Positions 8,013 to 16,312 of a stretch of DNA of 54,118 bases are shown one piece after another. Under the pieces are notes generated by a model. The model saw only the letters and a program-made list of their open reading frames with translations, did no database searches and had not been told where the DNA came from. This DNA comes from Nitrosomonadales bacterium (lineage in GTDB: Bacteria; Pseudomonadota; Gammaproteobacteria; Burkholderiales; Gallionellaceae): positions 1-54,118 of the forward strand of contig JAHFQY010000014.1 in assembly GCA_023259065.1 (NCBI GenBank), written 5' to 3'. The position numbers were made by a program, and so were the translations under genes. Each line of letters opens with the position of its first letter. Position 1 is the first letter of the stretch.

Positions 8013-9236
8013 ATGTCCCACGTACTTACGCTCGACACGGCACAGGAAAAACGCCTGCTGCTGAGCTTGTCGGGAATTCAATTCACCCACATTCTGGATG
8101 TGATGATCATCATGCCATTGGCCCCCATGCTGATGCGCACCTTCAACCTGAGCACCGTACAATTTGGCTGGCTGGTGTCTGCGTATACACTCACTGCTGC
8201 GGCAGCCGCAATCCTGGCGGCAATCGTGGTGGACCGCTTTGACCGCCGCCACGTCGTGCTTACCTTTTATGCCGCATTCATCGTCGCCACAGCCCTGTGT
8301 GCCGCCGCACCCAGCTATACCCTGCTGCTGATTGCGCGCGGCATGGCCGGTGCATTCGGTGGCGTGTTGGGCTCACTGGTGCACGTTTACATCGCCGACA
8401 CCATACCCTATGAACGCCGTGGCAAGGCGACAGGAAGGATCATGGCAGCATTTTCCCTGTCCACCGTGCTGGGCGTGCCGCTCAGCCTGCTGCTGGTGAA
8501 TCATTTGCCCGGCATAGGCTGGCGCGCCCCGTTCATTCTGGTTGCGCTGGTCGGCATACTGGTGTGGTGGCTGGCACGCTCGTCCATTCCCTCCATACCG
8601 ACACGCATGACAGACAAGCGCATCAGCCAGTCACTGGTCCCCATGCTGCAGGTGCTCAAGCACCCCAACCACTGGCGTGCCTACATTTTCATGCTGCTGA
8701 TGATGCTGGGCGGCTTTACCGTCATCCCCTACATCACGCTGTATGTCACGCTCAACCTGGGCTACCCGGAAACCCTGCTGCCGTTGCTGTACCTGGTGGG
8801 CGGCGCCTTCATCTTTTTTACCTCCAGATGGTTTGGCCATCTGTCGGATGAATACGGCAAGCCGCGCGTGTTTCGCAGCATCGCCATACTGGCCATGCTG
8901 CCCATCCTGGCCATGACTCACGCCACTTCCATGCCCTGGTGGGGAGTGCTGTGCATTACCACACCATTCTTCATCCTGGTCAGCGGCCGTTTCGTGCCGG
9001 GCATGGCCATCATTACCGCCGCCGGCCAACCGCATCTGCGCGGCACCTTCATGAGCATGAACTCGGCCGTGCAGTCAGCCGGTTCTTCCATCGCCACCAT
9101 CATTGCCGGCTACATCATCACGCGCAACGATCAGGGCATGCTGGAGCACTACAACATCGTCGGCTATATTGCCTGCACCGCGATTGTGCTCACGCTGCTG
9201 CTGGTCGGGCACATCCGGGTAGGCGTGCACAAATAA
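8013..9236 (+). CDS. Major facilitator superfamily transporter
   Basis: The 407-residue protein has twelve predicted membrane helices in the 6+6 MFS layout. The motif A region between helices 2 and 3 reads VVDRFDRRHVVL. A second loop (RYGHLSDEYGK-type, here WFGHLSDEYGKPR at about 271) follows helix 8. The N-terminus HILDVMIIMPLAPMLMRTFNL resembles drug/sugar efflux (AraJ/YdhP-type) carriers. The substrate cannot be told from sequence. It is a lone gene, convergent with the barrel protein that ends 8 bases after it. Confidence 0.85.
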   Translation: MSHVLTLDTAQEKRLLLSLSGIQFTHILDVMIIMPLAPMLMRTFNLSTVQFGWLVSAYTLTAAAAAILAAIVVDRFDRRHVVLTFYAAFIVATALCAAAPSYTLLLIARGMAGAFGGVLGSLVHVYIADTIPYERRGKATGRIMAAFSLSTVLGVPLSLLLVNHLPGIGWRAPFILVALVGILVWWLARSSIPSIPTRMTDKRISQSLVPMLQVLKHPNHWRAYIFMLLMMLGGFTVIPYITLYVTLNLGYPETLLPLLYLVGGAFIFFTSRWFGHLSDEYGKPRVFRSIAILAMLPILAMTHATSMPWWGVLCITTPFFILVSGRFVPGMAIITAAGQPHLRGTFMSMNSAVQSAGSSIATIIAGYIITRNDQGMLEHYNIVGYIACTAIVLTLLLVGHIRVGVHK

Positions 9237-9243
9237 ACAAGCG

Positions 9244-9987
9244 CTAGAATTCGTATTCCACCTGCATCCTGAAGGTGGTATCCGGCGCCGCAGTGCTCGC
9301 ACCTTTCAGCAGGGCCGCGTTGTATTTGACAGCCTCACGATTTCCCATTGGAATTTTCCCAAATATTGCCGGGCCGACCTTGTGTATTTGCTCGGATTCA
9401 TTTGACCATTTGTTCCATTCGCCCATTTCTCCAAATCCCTGCAAGCCGAATTCAAATGTGGGCATCAAACGGTATTTGATCTGCCACTGGTAGCCGAATT
9501 CGGTAGGGAATGGCTCGCCATTTTCATCCGCCATGCCGAAGGCACGCTCAAAGAGCAGGTTCAGGTTCAACTGTACTTTTCCAATCTCGCTCTGCAGCAA
9601 GGGGCCCACCTTGATTTCATTGGGTGCGCTGGCATTTACCGGCGTCTCCAGTTCGACAATGAAGCCCAAGTCTATCGGGTATTTCCCCGTTTCCAGAATC
9701 TGGAATTTGTTTTCCCATTCGGCCAGTGTGATGCCGGTGTTCCCCTCCAGTTCACGCTTCAAATATATTTCGGTAAACCAGTATTCTGTTACACCATAGC
9801 CCAAGCCCAGGCTGGTGACTGTTTTACGCTCCGCATTGGGCGGGGTTGCAGTGCCATATTTGAAATCGATCTCGCGCTCGCCATATTCGACGGCAGGCGT
9901 GTACACATAATCAGCGGGACCCGCCAGTACAGTTGTTGACATAAGACTACCCAGCAGAAGCAGTGACATTGGTGCAATAAATTTCAT
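9244..9987 (-). CDS. Outer-membrane-like beta-barrel protein of unknown function
   Basis: The 247-residue protein has a signal peptide (about 1-22, MSTTVLA then GPADY). The rest shows alternating amphipathic strands and many aromatic girdle residues, and it ends in VEYEF, a C-terminal Phe typical of outer membrane proteins. No named family is recognised. The gene lies downstream of the FTR1/cupredoxin operon on the same strand, with a 45-base gap before it, so it might be read through from that iron operon. That would hint at metal-related outer-membrane function, but this is inference from position only. Confidence 0.7.
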   Translation of the reverse strand: MKFIAPMSLLLLGSLMSTTVLAGPADYVYTPAVEYGEREIDFKYGTATPPNAERKTVTSLGLGYGVTEYWFTEIYLKRELEGNTGITLAEWENKFQILETGKYPIDLGFIVELETPVNASAPNEIKVGPLLQSEIGKVQLNLNLLFERAFGMADENGEPFPTEFGYQWQIKYRLMPTFEFGLQGFGEMGEWNKWSNESEQIHKVGPAIFGKIPMGNREAVKYNAALLKGASTAAPDTTFRMQVEYEF

Positions 9988-10032
9988 TTTCGTTTTCCTA
10001 AGTTATCAAGTTAAATAAATTCCAACAGGGTT

Positions 10033-10869
10033 TTAAACTGCAGCCTTGGGTGCAATGCCCGCAGGCCGGACACGCCCCACCCAGCGCATCGCCACAGCTA
10101 TTGCCACCAGCACGCCGATATAAAACACCAGCTGCATGCCTGCGGGGTGGGAGTCATAGCCAACCAGGCTGTGCAACAACATGCCCATGGCCGATTGTTC
10201 AGACAGGATGCCGGAGCTGTCCCACACCGGCCCGCCCAGGCTGGGTAACAAATCGGCCTGAATCAGGAAACGTGCAGCCTGCGACGCCATGCTGGCAGCC
10301 AGCAACAACACCAGCACCCCGGTTGCCGCAAAAAACAAACGCAGGGGCAAGCGCAATAGACCGGCATAAATGGTGTAGCCCACGGCAACGCCGCCCAGCA
10401 GACCGATCAAGCCCCCCAACAGCATGGCTGAGCGGGAACCCTCGTCAGAGGCCGCGATACCATACAGAAACAACACGGTTTCAGAACCTTCGCGCAACAC
10501 TGCAATGCCGACTATCAACAGCAATGCGGAACATTCACTGCGCCCGTCGCTGATTTCACTGCCCAGCGTTTTGGCGTGAGCAGCCAGCTGCGCACCGTGC
10601 GAGGACATCCAGATGTTGTGCCAAGCCAGCATCAGCACAGCGACGCCCAACACAATGGCATTGAACAATTCCTGCCCGATTCCGTCGGCCAAGGCGCCGA
10701 TCGCATCGGTAGAGGCGGCAACCATACCGGCCCCCGCCAAGCCAGCCAGGATGCCAGCCAACAACCAGCGCCGACTGCCCGGAATTTCGCGCGTTGCCGC
10801 CGCGAGGATGCCGATGATGAGGGAAGCTTCAAGCACTTCCCGGAAAATGATGATAGCGGTAGCGAACAT
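10033..10869 (-). CDS. FTR1-family iron permease
   Basis: The 278-residue membrane protein has about seven helices and both Glu-rich motifs of FTR1/EfeU transporters: FREVLEA at residues 9-15 and LREGSETV near 124. These REXXE-type motifs bind iron during transport. It is translated from ATG 10869 with AGGAG just upstream, overlapping the end of the cupredoxin gene region (gap 9 bases), so the two genes form an operon. A Fur box lies before the first gene of the operon, so iron repression is likely. The partners EfeO/EfeB are absent from this window; the cupredoxin may replace them. Confidence 0.9.
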   Translation of the reverse strand: MFATAIIIFREVLEASLIIGILAAATREIPGSRRWLLAGILAGLAGAGMVAASTDAIGALADGIGQELFNAIVLGVAVLMLAWHNIWMSSHGAQLAAHAKTLGSEISDGRSECSALLLIVGIAVLREGSETVLFLYGIAASDEGSRSAMLLGGLIGLLGGVAVGYTIYAGLLRLPLRLFFAATGVLVLLLAASMASQAARFLIQADLLPSLGGPVWDSSGILSEQSAMGMLLHSLVGYDSHPAGMQLVFYIGVLVAIAVAMRWVGRVRPAGIAPKAAV

Positions 10870-10878
10870 AAGATTCTC

Positions 10879-11196
10879 CTATTGAGCAGTAATCACGCCG
10901 TGGGCGCTGTCAGGATGAAACTCACCCATAAAGGTATAGCGCCCGGCCGGCAGCGGGCCTATATAGATCGTGGTAGAACCATGGCCGGCAATAACCTTTT
11001 CCCGGTTCAGGTCATGACTCTCAAATTCTTCAGGCGTCGTGTCCAGGTTTTCCACCAAAATCCGGATTTTTTTGCCTGCCGGCACCACGATTTCGGCAGG
11101 CTGAAAACGGTGATCCTTGATCTGCAAGGTCACATCAGTATCAGCTGCATGGCCTGCAAGCGGTAACAACAGCGCGAAAAGCAGTATGTATTTCAT
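10879..11196 (-). CDS. Periplasmic cupredoxin-domain protein of an iron-uptake operon
   Basis: The 105-residue protein has a signal peptide (MKYILLFALLLPLAGHA) and one cupredoxin-like domain. Recognisable strand motifs are FQPAEIVVPAGKKIRILVEN and GPLPAGRYTFMGEFH. The usual type-1 copper Cys is missing; only His (ESHD, EFHPDSAH) could bind metal. It resembles the cupredoxin domain of EfeO and of FTR1-linked small proteins. ATG 11196 was chosen since AAGGAG sits five bases upstream; two earlier in-frame starts are too close to that site. It is the first gene of the operon with FTR1, and probably hands iron to the permease. Confidence 0.8.
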   Translation of the reverse strand: MKYILLFALLLPLAGHAADTDVTLQIKDHRFQPAEIVVPAGKKIRILVENLDTTPEEFESHDLNREKVIAGHGSTTIYIGPLPAGRYTFMGEFHPDSAHGVITAQ

Positions 11197-11223
11197 CATC
11201 ACTCCTTGATTAACTTGTGCAAA

Positions 11224-11238
11224 TGATAACCATTCTCA
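11224..11238. promoter_or_regulatory. Fur box in the iron-operon / fur intergenic region
   Basis: TGATAACCATTCTCA matches the 7-1-7 Fur motif TGATAAT-N-ATTATCA at 12 of 14 positions. Further CATTCTCATT half-sites follow to 11247. The site lies 28 bases before the cupredoxin ATG and about 155 bases before fur. It should repress the cupredoxin-FTR1 operon when iron is plentiful, and may also control fur. Confidence 0.75.
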
Positions 11239-11394
11239 TTCTCATTTGCAATATATTTTATTTTAAGAAACAAATTCGCCCGCTGGCGCACTTGTTTTTT
11301 TGCCAAACCCGGAGCAATTGTCGTAATCTTCGCCCTGCGGCTCCACCTCACCTGACCACCCAACTAAATAATCAACGACTTGAAAAATATCCCC

Positions 11395-11820
11395 ATGCAC
11401 CAGCCCAAAGATCTGCAAAGCGCCGGCCTGAAAGCAACACTGCCCAGACTGAAGGTGTTAAGCCTGTTTGAAACCAGCAAGGAACGCCATTTAAGCGCGG
11501 AGGACATCTACAATATACTGCACAGCAGCGGAGAGGATGTGAGCCTGGCCACGGTTTACCGCGTACTCACCCAGTTTGAGCATGCCGGCCTGCTGATGCG
11601 CCATCACTTCGAGAGCGGCAAATCGGTTTTCGAACTCAACCACGGCGAGCACCACGACCATATTGTGTGCCTGCAATGCGACCATGTTGAAGAGTTCTAC
11701 GATGCTGCCATTGAAGCGCGCCAGAAAAAAATTGCCGCAGAGTACGGCTTCACCATCCACGAGCACTCGCTGTACATATACGCTGACTGCACCAAACCGA
11801 ACTGCCCGAACAAGCGCTAA
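11395..11820 (+). CDS. fur: Ferric uptake regulator
   Basis: The 141-residue protein matches Fur throughout. LQSAGLKATLPRLKVLSLFE opens the winged helix, followed by SLATVYRVLTQFEHAGL, then HHDHIVCLQCDHVEEF with His and Cys metal ligands, and a C-terminal CTKPNC. It represses iron-uptake genes when loaded with Fe2+. I start at ATG 11395 (MHQPKDLQ), matching other Fur proteins; the TTG five codons earlier is less likely. It is divergent from the FTR1 operon that carries the Fur box. Confidence 0.93.
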   Translation: MHQPKDLQSAGLKATLPRLKVLSLFETSKERHLSAEDIYNILHSSGEDVSLATVYRVLTQFEHAGLLMRHHFESGKSVFELNHGEHHDHIVCLQCDHVEEFYDAAIEARQKKIAAEYGFTIHEHSLYIYADCTKPNCPNKR

Positions 11821-11840
11821 CCTTCTGCATGCACCACCTC

Positions 11841-11868
11841 AGCCTGGCTCCTGATTCCCAGCCAGGCT
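11841..11868 (+). terminator. Hairpin downstream of fur, no T-run
   Basis: AGCCTGGCT and AGCCAGGCT form a perfect nine-base-pair stem with a ten-base loop. No run of T follows, so it is at best a weak intrinsic terminator. Confidence 0.45.
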
Positions 11869-11948
11869 CATTGCGTTAATTCGCAGATTTCCCTCACGCC
11901 TGCCGCACAACTTCTTTACAATACCCACAATACAAGAGCAGGTGTGCC

Positions 11949-13403
11949 ATGACTGAAGTTCACGAGACGCATTACACGGAAAATGTGCAGGATCACCTGC
12001 AGCAGGTGCAACACCTGCTGGAAAAACATGCGTTGATTGAAACCGTGGTTCACCAACAGGAAATGCCGCGCGCAGAGCGCCATGAGCTGGTGGACAAATT
12101 ACTGCACAAGCGCCACCTCGCCGAGCTGCGTGAAAAACTAAGCAGCCTCCACCCCGCCGACGTCGCCTACATCCTGGAAGCGCTGCCCATCGATCAGCGC
12201 CTGCTGGTATGGGATCTGGTCAAAGCCGACCGCGACGGCGAAATCCTGATTGAAGTTTCCGATGCGGTGCGCGAATCCCTGATCGCCACCATGAGCCGCG
12301 ACGAGTTGCGCGAAGCTGCCGAGCAACTCGACACCGACGAAATCGCCGACCTTGCCCCCGACTTGCCGCACGCGGTGATGCGCGACGTGTTCAAGTCACT
12401 CTCCATCGAGGAGCGCGAACAGCTGCGCGCAGCCATGTCCTACCCGGAAGATGCGGTAGGCGCACTGATGGACTTCGACATGGTAACCATACGCGAGGAT
12501 GTGACGCTGGAAGTTGTTTCGCGCTACCTGCGCCGCTTTGACGAACTACCGGATCACACCGACCAGCTGTTTATTGTGGACAGGGATGATCGATTCAAGG
12601 GCGTGCTGCCGCTCCATCGTTTACTGGTCAACGAACCCGAACTGGAAGTTGCCGCCCTGATGATAGTTGATACCATCACCCTGCACCCGGATGACAAGGC
12701 AGACCAGGCTGCCCAGGCGTTCGAGCGCTACGACCTGGTGTCCGCGCCAGTGGTGGATGAGGATGGCAAACTGGTGGGTCGCGTCACGGTCAATACGGTA
12801 ATGGACTTTATCCGCGCCGAATCAGAAAGCGATGTGCTTAACCTCGCCGGTTTGCGCGAAGAGGAAGATATTTTCGCCTCGGTATGGAAGAGTGCGCAGA
12901 ACCGCTGGTTATGGCTTGCGCTGAACCTGTGCACCGCCTTCTTCGCTTCGCGCGTCATTGGCAGCTTTGAAGGCACCATCGAAAAATTCGTCGCCCTCGC
13001 CACGCTGATGCCCATAGTGGCAGGCATAGCGGGCAATTCGGCCAACCAGACCACCACCATCATCATCCGCTCCCTGGCACTGGGCCAGATTACGCCGGCC
13101 AATGCGCGCCGCCTGATCAGCAAGGAACTCGCCATCGGCGCACTGAACGGACTGGTATGGGGTGGCGTGGCCGGATTGTTCGCCTACTACCTTTATCACA
13201 ACACCCTGCTGGGTATCATCATGACCAGCGCGATGCTGCTCAACCTGCTACTGGGCGCCATGGCCGGCCTGCTGATTCCCCTTGCCATGCAGCGCATGGG
13301 GCGCGATCCGGCCATAGGCTCCAGCGTGATGCTCACGGCCATCACCGACAGCGGCGGCTTCTTTATCTTTCTGGGACTGGCATCCGTCTTCCTGCTGCAC
13401 TAA
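11949..13403 (+). CDS. mgtE: Magnesium transporter MgtE
   Basis: The 484-residue protein has the MgtE order: a superhelical N-domain (about 20-165, with LHPADVAYILEALP), a CBS pair (about 170-290, including RDDRFKGVLPLHRLL and VVDEDGKLVGRVTV), and a five-helix membrane domain (about 320-484). The membrane part contains the MPIVAGIAGNSANQTTTIIIRSLALGQI segment, with the NxGNQ-like pore region, and LTAITDSGGFFIFLGLA near the end. Cytoplasmic Mg2+ closes the channel through the N and CBS domains. It is a single gene. No M-box or other leader RNA is seen in the 128 bases upstream. Confidence 0.94.
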   Translation: MTEVHETHYTENVQDHLQQVQHLLEKHALIETVVHQQEMPRAERHELVDKLLHKRHLAELREKLSSLHPADVAYILEALPIDQRLLVWDLVKADRDGEILIEVSDAVRESLIATMSRDELREAAEQLDTDEIADLAPDLPHAVMRDVFKSLSIEEREQLRAAMSYPEDAVGALMDFDMVTIREDVTLEVVSRYLRRFDELPDHTDQLFIVDRDDRFKGVLPLHRLLVNEPELEVAALMIVDTITLHPDDKADQAAQAFERYDLVSAPVVDEDGKLVGRVTVNTVMDFIRAESESDVLNLAGLREEEDIFASVWKSAQNRWLWLALNLCTAFFASRVIGSFEGTIEKFVALATLMPIVAGIAGNSANQTTTIIIRSLALGQITPANARRLISKELAIGALNGLVWGGVAGLFAYYLYHNTLLGIIMTSAMLLNLLLGAMAGLLIPLAMQRMGRDPAIGSSVMLTAITDSGGFFIFLGLASVFLLH

Positions 13404-13698
13404 GTCCGCAAGTTCCATCCCAAGCGCACACAAGAATATCCTGCAGAAGCCGTGCAGATCCGCCATGCGCAACAATACCGCAAGGCATAGTTTGCCTTGG
13501 CGCGCGTTCACTTAAGCAATGGAAAACAAACAGAGACAGCGATGAGCCTGAAAGCTCACGCCTTAACAGGGGGAAAATGAGACCCGCGACTGTCGTTATC
13601 GACAGCGTTAGGAAATGCTTGCCACTTGCCGTGGCAGATCAATAACCGTCAGCAGGGCGAAACGCAACATCCCGGCGCCCGCCCAAAACTTACTGCGG

Positions 13699-14145
13699 TT
13701 AGGCGCCGAGTATGCCTTTGCCTGCAACTGATGCTGCTGGCTTTTTGGCAACTGCTTTCTTGGCGGCTGGCTTCTTGGCTACAGCTTTTTTCGCTGCTGG
13801 CTTTTTGGCAACTGCTTTCTTGGCAGCCGGCTTCTTGGCTACAGCTTTTTTAGCGGCTGGCTTTTTGGCAACTGCTTTCTTGGCAGCTGGCTTCTTGGCG
13901 ACAGCTTTTTTTACTGCTGGCTTCTTGGCTGCTACTTTTTTAGCGGCTGGCTTTTTAGCTGCAACGGCTTTCTTGGCTGCTGGCTTCTTGGCTGCTGCTT
14001 TTTTAGCGGCTGGCTTCTTAGCTACAGCCTTTTTCGCTGCTGGCTTGGCTGCTGCTTTCTTTACTGCAGGTTTTTTGGCAGCTGTTTTTTTAGCAGCTGG
14101 TTTTTTGGTGGTGGTGCTTTTTGCTTTGGTATCTGCCGTAGCCAT
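13699..14145 (-). CDS. Histone-H1-like Lys/Ala/Pro repeat protein
   Basis: The 148-residue protein is almost wholly a repeat of [10 protein letters not shown]-type decapeptides between an N-terminal [15 protein letters not shown] and a C-terminal [11 protein letters not shown]. Such very basic PAKKA proteins (AlgP/HC1-like) bind DNA non-specifically, like the C-terminal tail of histone H1. The DNA is a tandem array with a 30-base period, often doubled to 60 bases. Repeat number is likely to vary between strains. The opposite strand is also open for 154 codons through the array, but gives only a hydrophobic repeat and is a shadow. Confidence 0.8.
   Translation of the reverse strand: MATADTKAKSTTTKKPAAKKTAAKKPAVKKAAAKPAAKKAVAKKPAAKKAAAKKPAAKKAVAAKKPAAKKVAAKKPAVKKAVAKKPAAKKAVAKKPAAKKAVAKKPAAKKAVAKKPAAKKAVAKKPAAKKAVAKKPAASVAGKGILGA
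13730..14110. repeat. 30/60-base tandem repeat array inside the H1-like gene
   Basis: GGCTTTTTGGCAACTGCTTT and related units recur about every 30 bases, alternating in two versions to give a 60-base higher-order period (for example from 13734, 13794 and 13854). Copies nearer 14100 are more diverged. Confidence 0.8.
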
Positions 14146-14307
14146 TTTCGTTCCTTATGAAAAATTATGTGACTGAACCCAGGTACTACATTGCGTGCAC
14201 ACTGCACTCCCAAACTCCAGTATTACTGCTAAATTTTGCTTGGTGGTCGCATTCTATGCGCGATTAAAAATATAGCGCAATATATTTTTGCAATTTTCAA
14301 CAAAAAA

Positions 14308-15555
14308 CTATAAGAAAGTTTTTTCACCGGCGAACAATTGCTGCACTGTTTCGCGCTCGCGGATGAGATGAATAGCGTCCCCATCCACCATGATTTCGGC
14401 TGCGCGGGGACGCGTGTTGTAGTTGGAGCTCATGCTCATGCCATACGCGCCGGCCGACATCAACGCCAGAAAATCGCCCTGCTCGATCGCCAGTTTGCGC
14501 GCATGCGCCAGGAAATCGCCGCTCTCGCAAACCGGACCAACCACCTCGTATTCCTTTGCTGTAGCGGCTCTCCGCAATAATGGCTGCACCCCGTGGTAGG
14601 CATCGTACAGTGCCGGGCGCATCAAATCGTTCATCGCCGCATCGACAATGGCGAAGTGTTTTTCCTCCCCCGGCTTCAGATATTCGACTTTGGTCAGCAA
14701 CACCCCGGCATTGCCAACCAGCACCCGGCCCGGCTCCACAATGAGTTTCTCGCTGCGGCCTTGCACGGCTCCCAGCAATGCTTGAGCGTATTCGGCAATC
14801 GAGGGGGGCGTTTCGTCGTTATAGCGTATGCCCAGGCCACCGCCCAGATCGAGGTGCTCCAGCTTGATACCCTCGGCTGCCAGCGTATCTACCAGCGCCA
14901 GCACCTTTTCGGTCGCCGCGATAAACGGGCTCACCTCGGTCAGTTGCGAGCCGATGTGGCAATCCATGCCGGTCACGCGCAGGTGCGCCATGGCACTGGC
15001 CTTGCGGTACAACGCCAGCGCATCGGTATAAGCCACGCCAAATTTGCTCTGCTTCAGCCCGGTGGAGATATAAGGATGCGTCTTCGCGTCCACGTTGGGA
15101 TTCACCCGGAAGCTGATCGGCGCCACCTTGCCCATGCTGCCCGCCACCTCGTTCAACCGCAGCAACTCCGCCTCGGATTCCACGTTGAAGCACAGAATGC
15201 CTGCCGACAGAGCCAGGCGCATCTCCGCCTCGCTCTTGCCCACACCGGAGAACACCACCTTGTTTGCAGCGCCACCGGCCGCCAGCACGCGCTGCAGCTC
15301 GCCGCCGGCGACGATATCGAAACCGGCCCCCAGTTTGGCAAACAAATTCAGGATGGCCAGGTTGGGGTTGGACTTCACCGCAAAGCAGATCAGGCTCTCG
15401 CGCTCTTTGAATGCCTCGGCAAACTGGCGATAGCCATCGCTCAGGGCGGCACGCGAATAGACATAGGTTGGAGTGCCGAAGCGCCGGGCGATGTCTGCCA
15501 GTGCCACATTTTCGACAAAGAGTTGGTCCTGCTGGTAATGAAAATAATTGCTCAT
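14308..15555 (-). CDS. lysA: Diaminopimelate decarboxylase
   Basis: The 415-residue protein is a fold-III PLP enzyme. The PLP lysine is in FAVKSNPN (K61). HIGSQLTE (about 200) and the Gly-rich LDLGGGLGIRY bind phosphate. GPVCESGDFLA (about 345) supplies the active-site Cys from the second subunit, and GAYGMSMSSNYN is the typical C-terminal block. It converts meso-diaminopimelate to lysine, the last step of lysine synthesis. Its ATG overlaps the stop of lptM by four bases (ATGA), so translation is coupled. The layout cyaY divergent from lptM-lysA is common in proteobacteria. Confidence 0.95.
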   Translation of the reverse strand: MSNYFHYQQDQLFVENVALADIARRFGTPTYVYSRAALSDGYRQFAEAFKERESLICFAVKSNPNLAILNLFAKLGAGFDIVAGGELQRVLAAGGAANKVVFSGVGKSEAEMRLALSAGILCFNVESEAELLRLNEVAGSMGKVAPISFRVNPNVDAKTHPYISTGLKQSKFGVAYTDALALYRKASAMAHLRVTGMDCHIGSQLTEVSPFIAATEKVLALVDTLAAEGIKLEHLDLGGGLGIRYNDETPPSIAEYAQALLGAVQGRSEKLIVEPGRVLVGNAGVLLTKVEYLKPGEEKHFAIVDAAMNDLMRPALYDAYHGVQPLLRRAATAKEYEVVGPVCESGDFLAHARKLAIEQGDFLALMSAGAYGMSMSSNYNTRPRAAEIMVDGDAIHLIRERETVQQLFAGEKTFL

Positions 15556-15758
15556 GGCTGTTTTACGGGTTCAGTTGAATTTGGAAGCACAGGGGTTGCA
15601 GTAGCCGGGCTGGAAGCCGGCACGGCTGCTGCCGGTATAGTCGCCACTGCCGGCGGAGGCGTTTGCTGCAGATACAATGGCCCTTTGCGGCCGCAACCTT
15701 GCAGCTGCAAGGCCAACAGCAACATAATGCCAACCGCGATATGATTCTGGCCGCGCAT
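15552..15758 (-). CDS. lptM: LptM-like small lipoprotein (YifL family)
   Basis: The 68-residue lipoprotein has lipobox LQGC with Cys at 22, followed at once by GRKGPLYLQQ. That CGRKGPLY signature marks the YifL/LptM family, which assists disulfide maturation of the LptD/E LPS translocon. The remainder is Pro/Ala/Thr-rich and disordered. It sits directly before lysA with a four-base overlap, the usual position for this family. Confidence 0.85.
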   Translation of the reverse strand: MRGQNHIAVGIMLLLALQLQGCGRKGPLYLQQTPPPAVATIPAAAVPASSPATATPVLPNSTEPVKQP

Positions 15759-15874
15759 AACGCCCCCTTTAAAATTAACAGGGCGAGATTATAAATGAGC
15801 GCCAGCATTAAAGCTGCGAATGGCGATGTACTCCTTGCGCGACCCACAGAACAACTTTGACCTAAGGAACACTC

Positions 15875-16186
15875 ATGACAGAAAGCGAATTCAACAAACT
15901 CACCGATGCCATCCTCGCTCGCATCGAGCAGGCCATTGATGCCAGCGGCGCCGATATCGAATGCAGCCTCAACGGCCCGGTACTGGAACTGGAATTTGAA
16001 GACGGCTCCAAAGTCGTCGTCAACCGCCACACCCCCAACCAGGAAATGTGGCTCGCCGCCAAATCCGGCGGCTTTCACTATGGCTACCAGGACGGCAAGT
16101 GGCTCAGCAAGCGCGACGAAGGGGAGTTTTTCAGCAAGCTGAGCGAGATGATTGAGGCGGGGTGCGGGGAAGTAGTAACTTTTTAA
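15875..16186 (+). CDS. cyaY: Frataxin-like iron protein CyaY
   Basis: The 103-residue protein covers the whole frataxin domain. An acidic first helix (TESEFNKLTDAILARIEQAI) precedes the sheet with LELEFEDGSKVVVNRH, the NQEMWLAAKSGGFHYGY core and a C-terminal helix. CyaY binds iron and tunes the IscS/IscU iron-sulfur assembly machine. AAGGAACACTC precedes ATG 15875. Confidence 0.94.
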   Translation: MTESEFNKLTDAILARIEQAIDASGADIECSLNGPVLELEFEDGSKVVVNRHTPNQEMWLAAKSGGFHYGYQDGKWLSKRDEGEFFSKLSEMIEAGCGEVVTF

Positions 16187-16187
16187 T

Positions 16188-16285
16188 GGGGCTTGCTGAA
16201 TAAATCTCTGAGAACTGTGCGCATGGATTGTCGGGGGTAGCCCGACAAACCACGCGCACCTCTACACTCAATACCAACAAGCCCC
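16188..16285. repeat. Nested intergenic inverted repeat after cyaY
   Basis: Outer arms GGGGCTTG (16188-16195) and CAAGCCCC (16278-16285) enclose a long imperfect hairpin. In it GTGCGC at 16217 pairs with GCGCAC at 16254-16259, and GTCGGG pairs with CCCGAC around a short loop. It has no T-run and is more like a palindromic intergenic repeat unit than a simple terminator, though it could stop both convergent genes. Confidence 0.6.
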
Positions 16286-16312
16286 CTTGCCAAGAGAGGA
16301 GCAACTCCGTAA

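Noticed and set aside
11821-11948. Possible magnesium riboswitch before mgtE
   Set aside because: The gap is only 128 bases, most of it the fur hairpin; no M-box or ykoK-type conserved blocks are present.
13712-14176. 154-codon plus-strand frame opposite the H1-like gene
   Set aside because: It is a hydrophobic decapeptide repeat made only by the complementary reading of the Lys/Ala array; the basic protein on the minus strand has a proper start and end.
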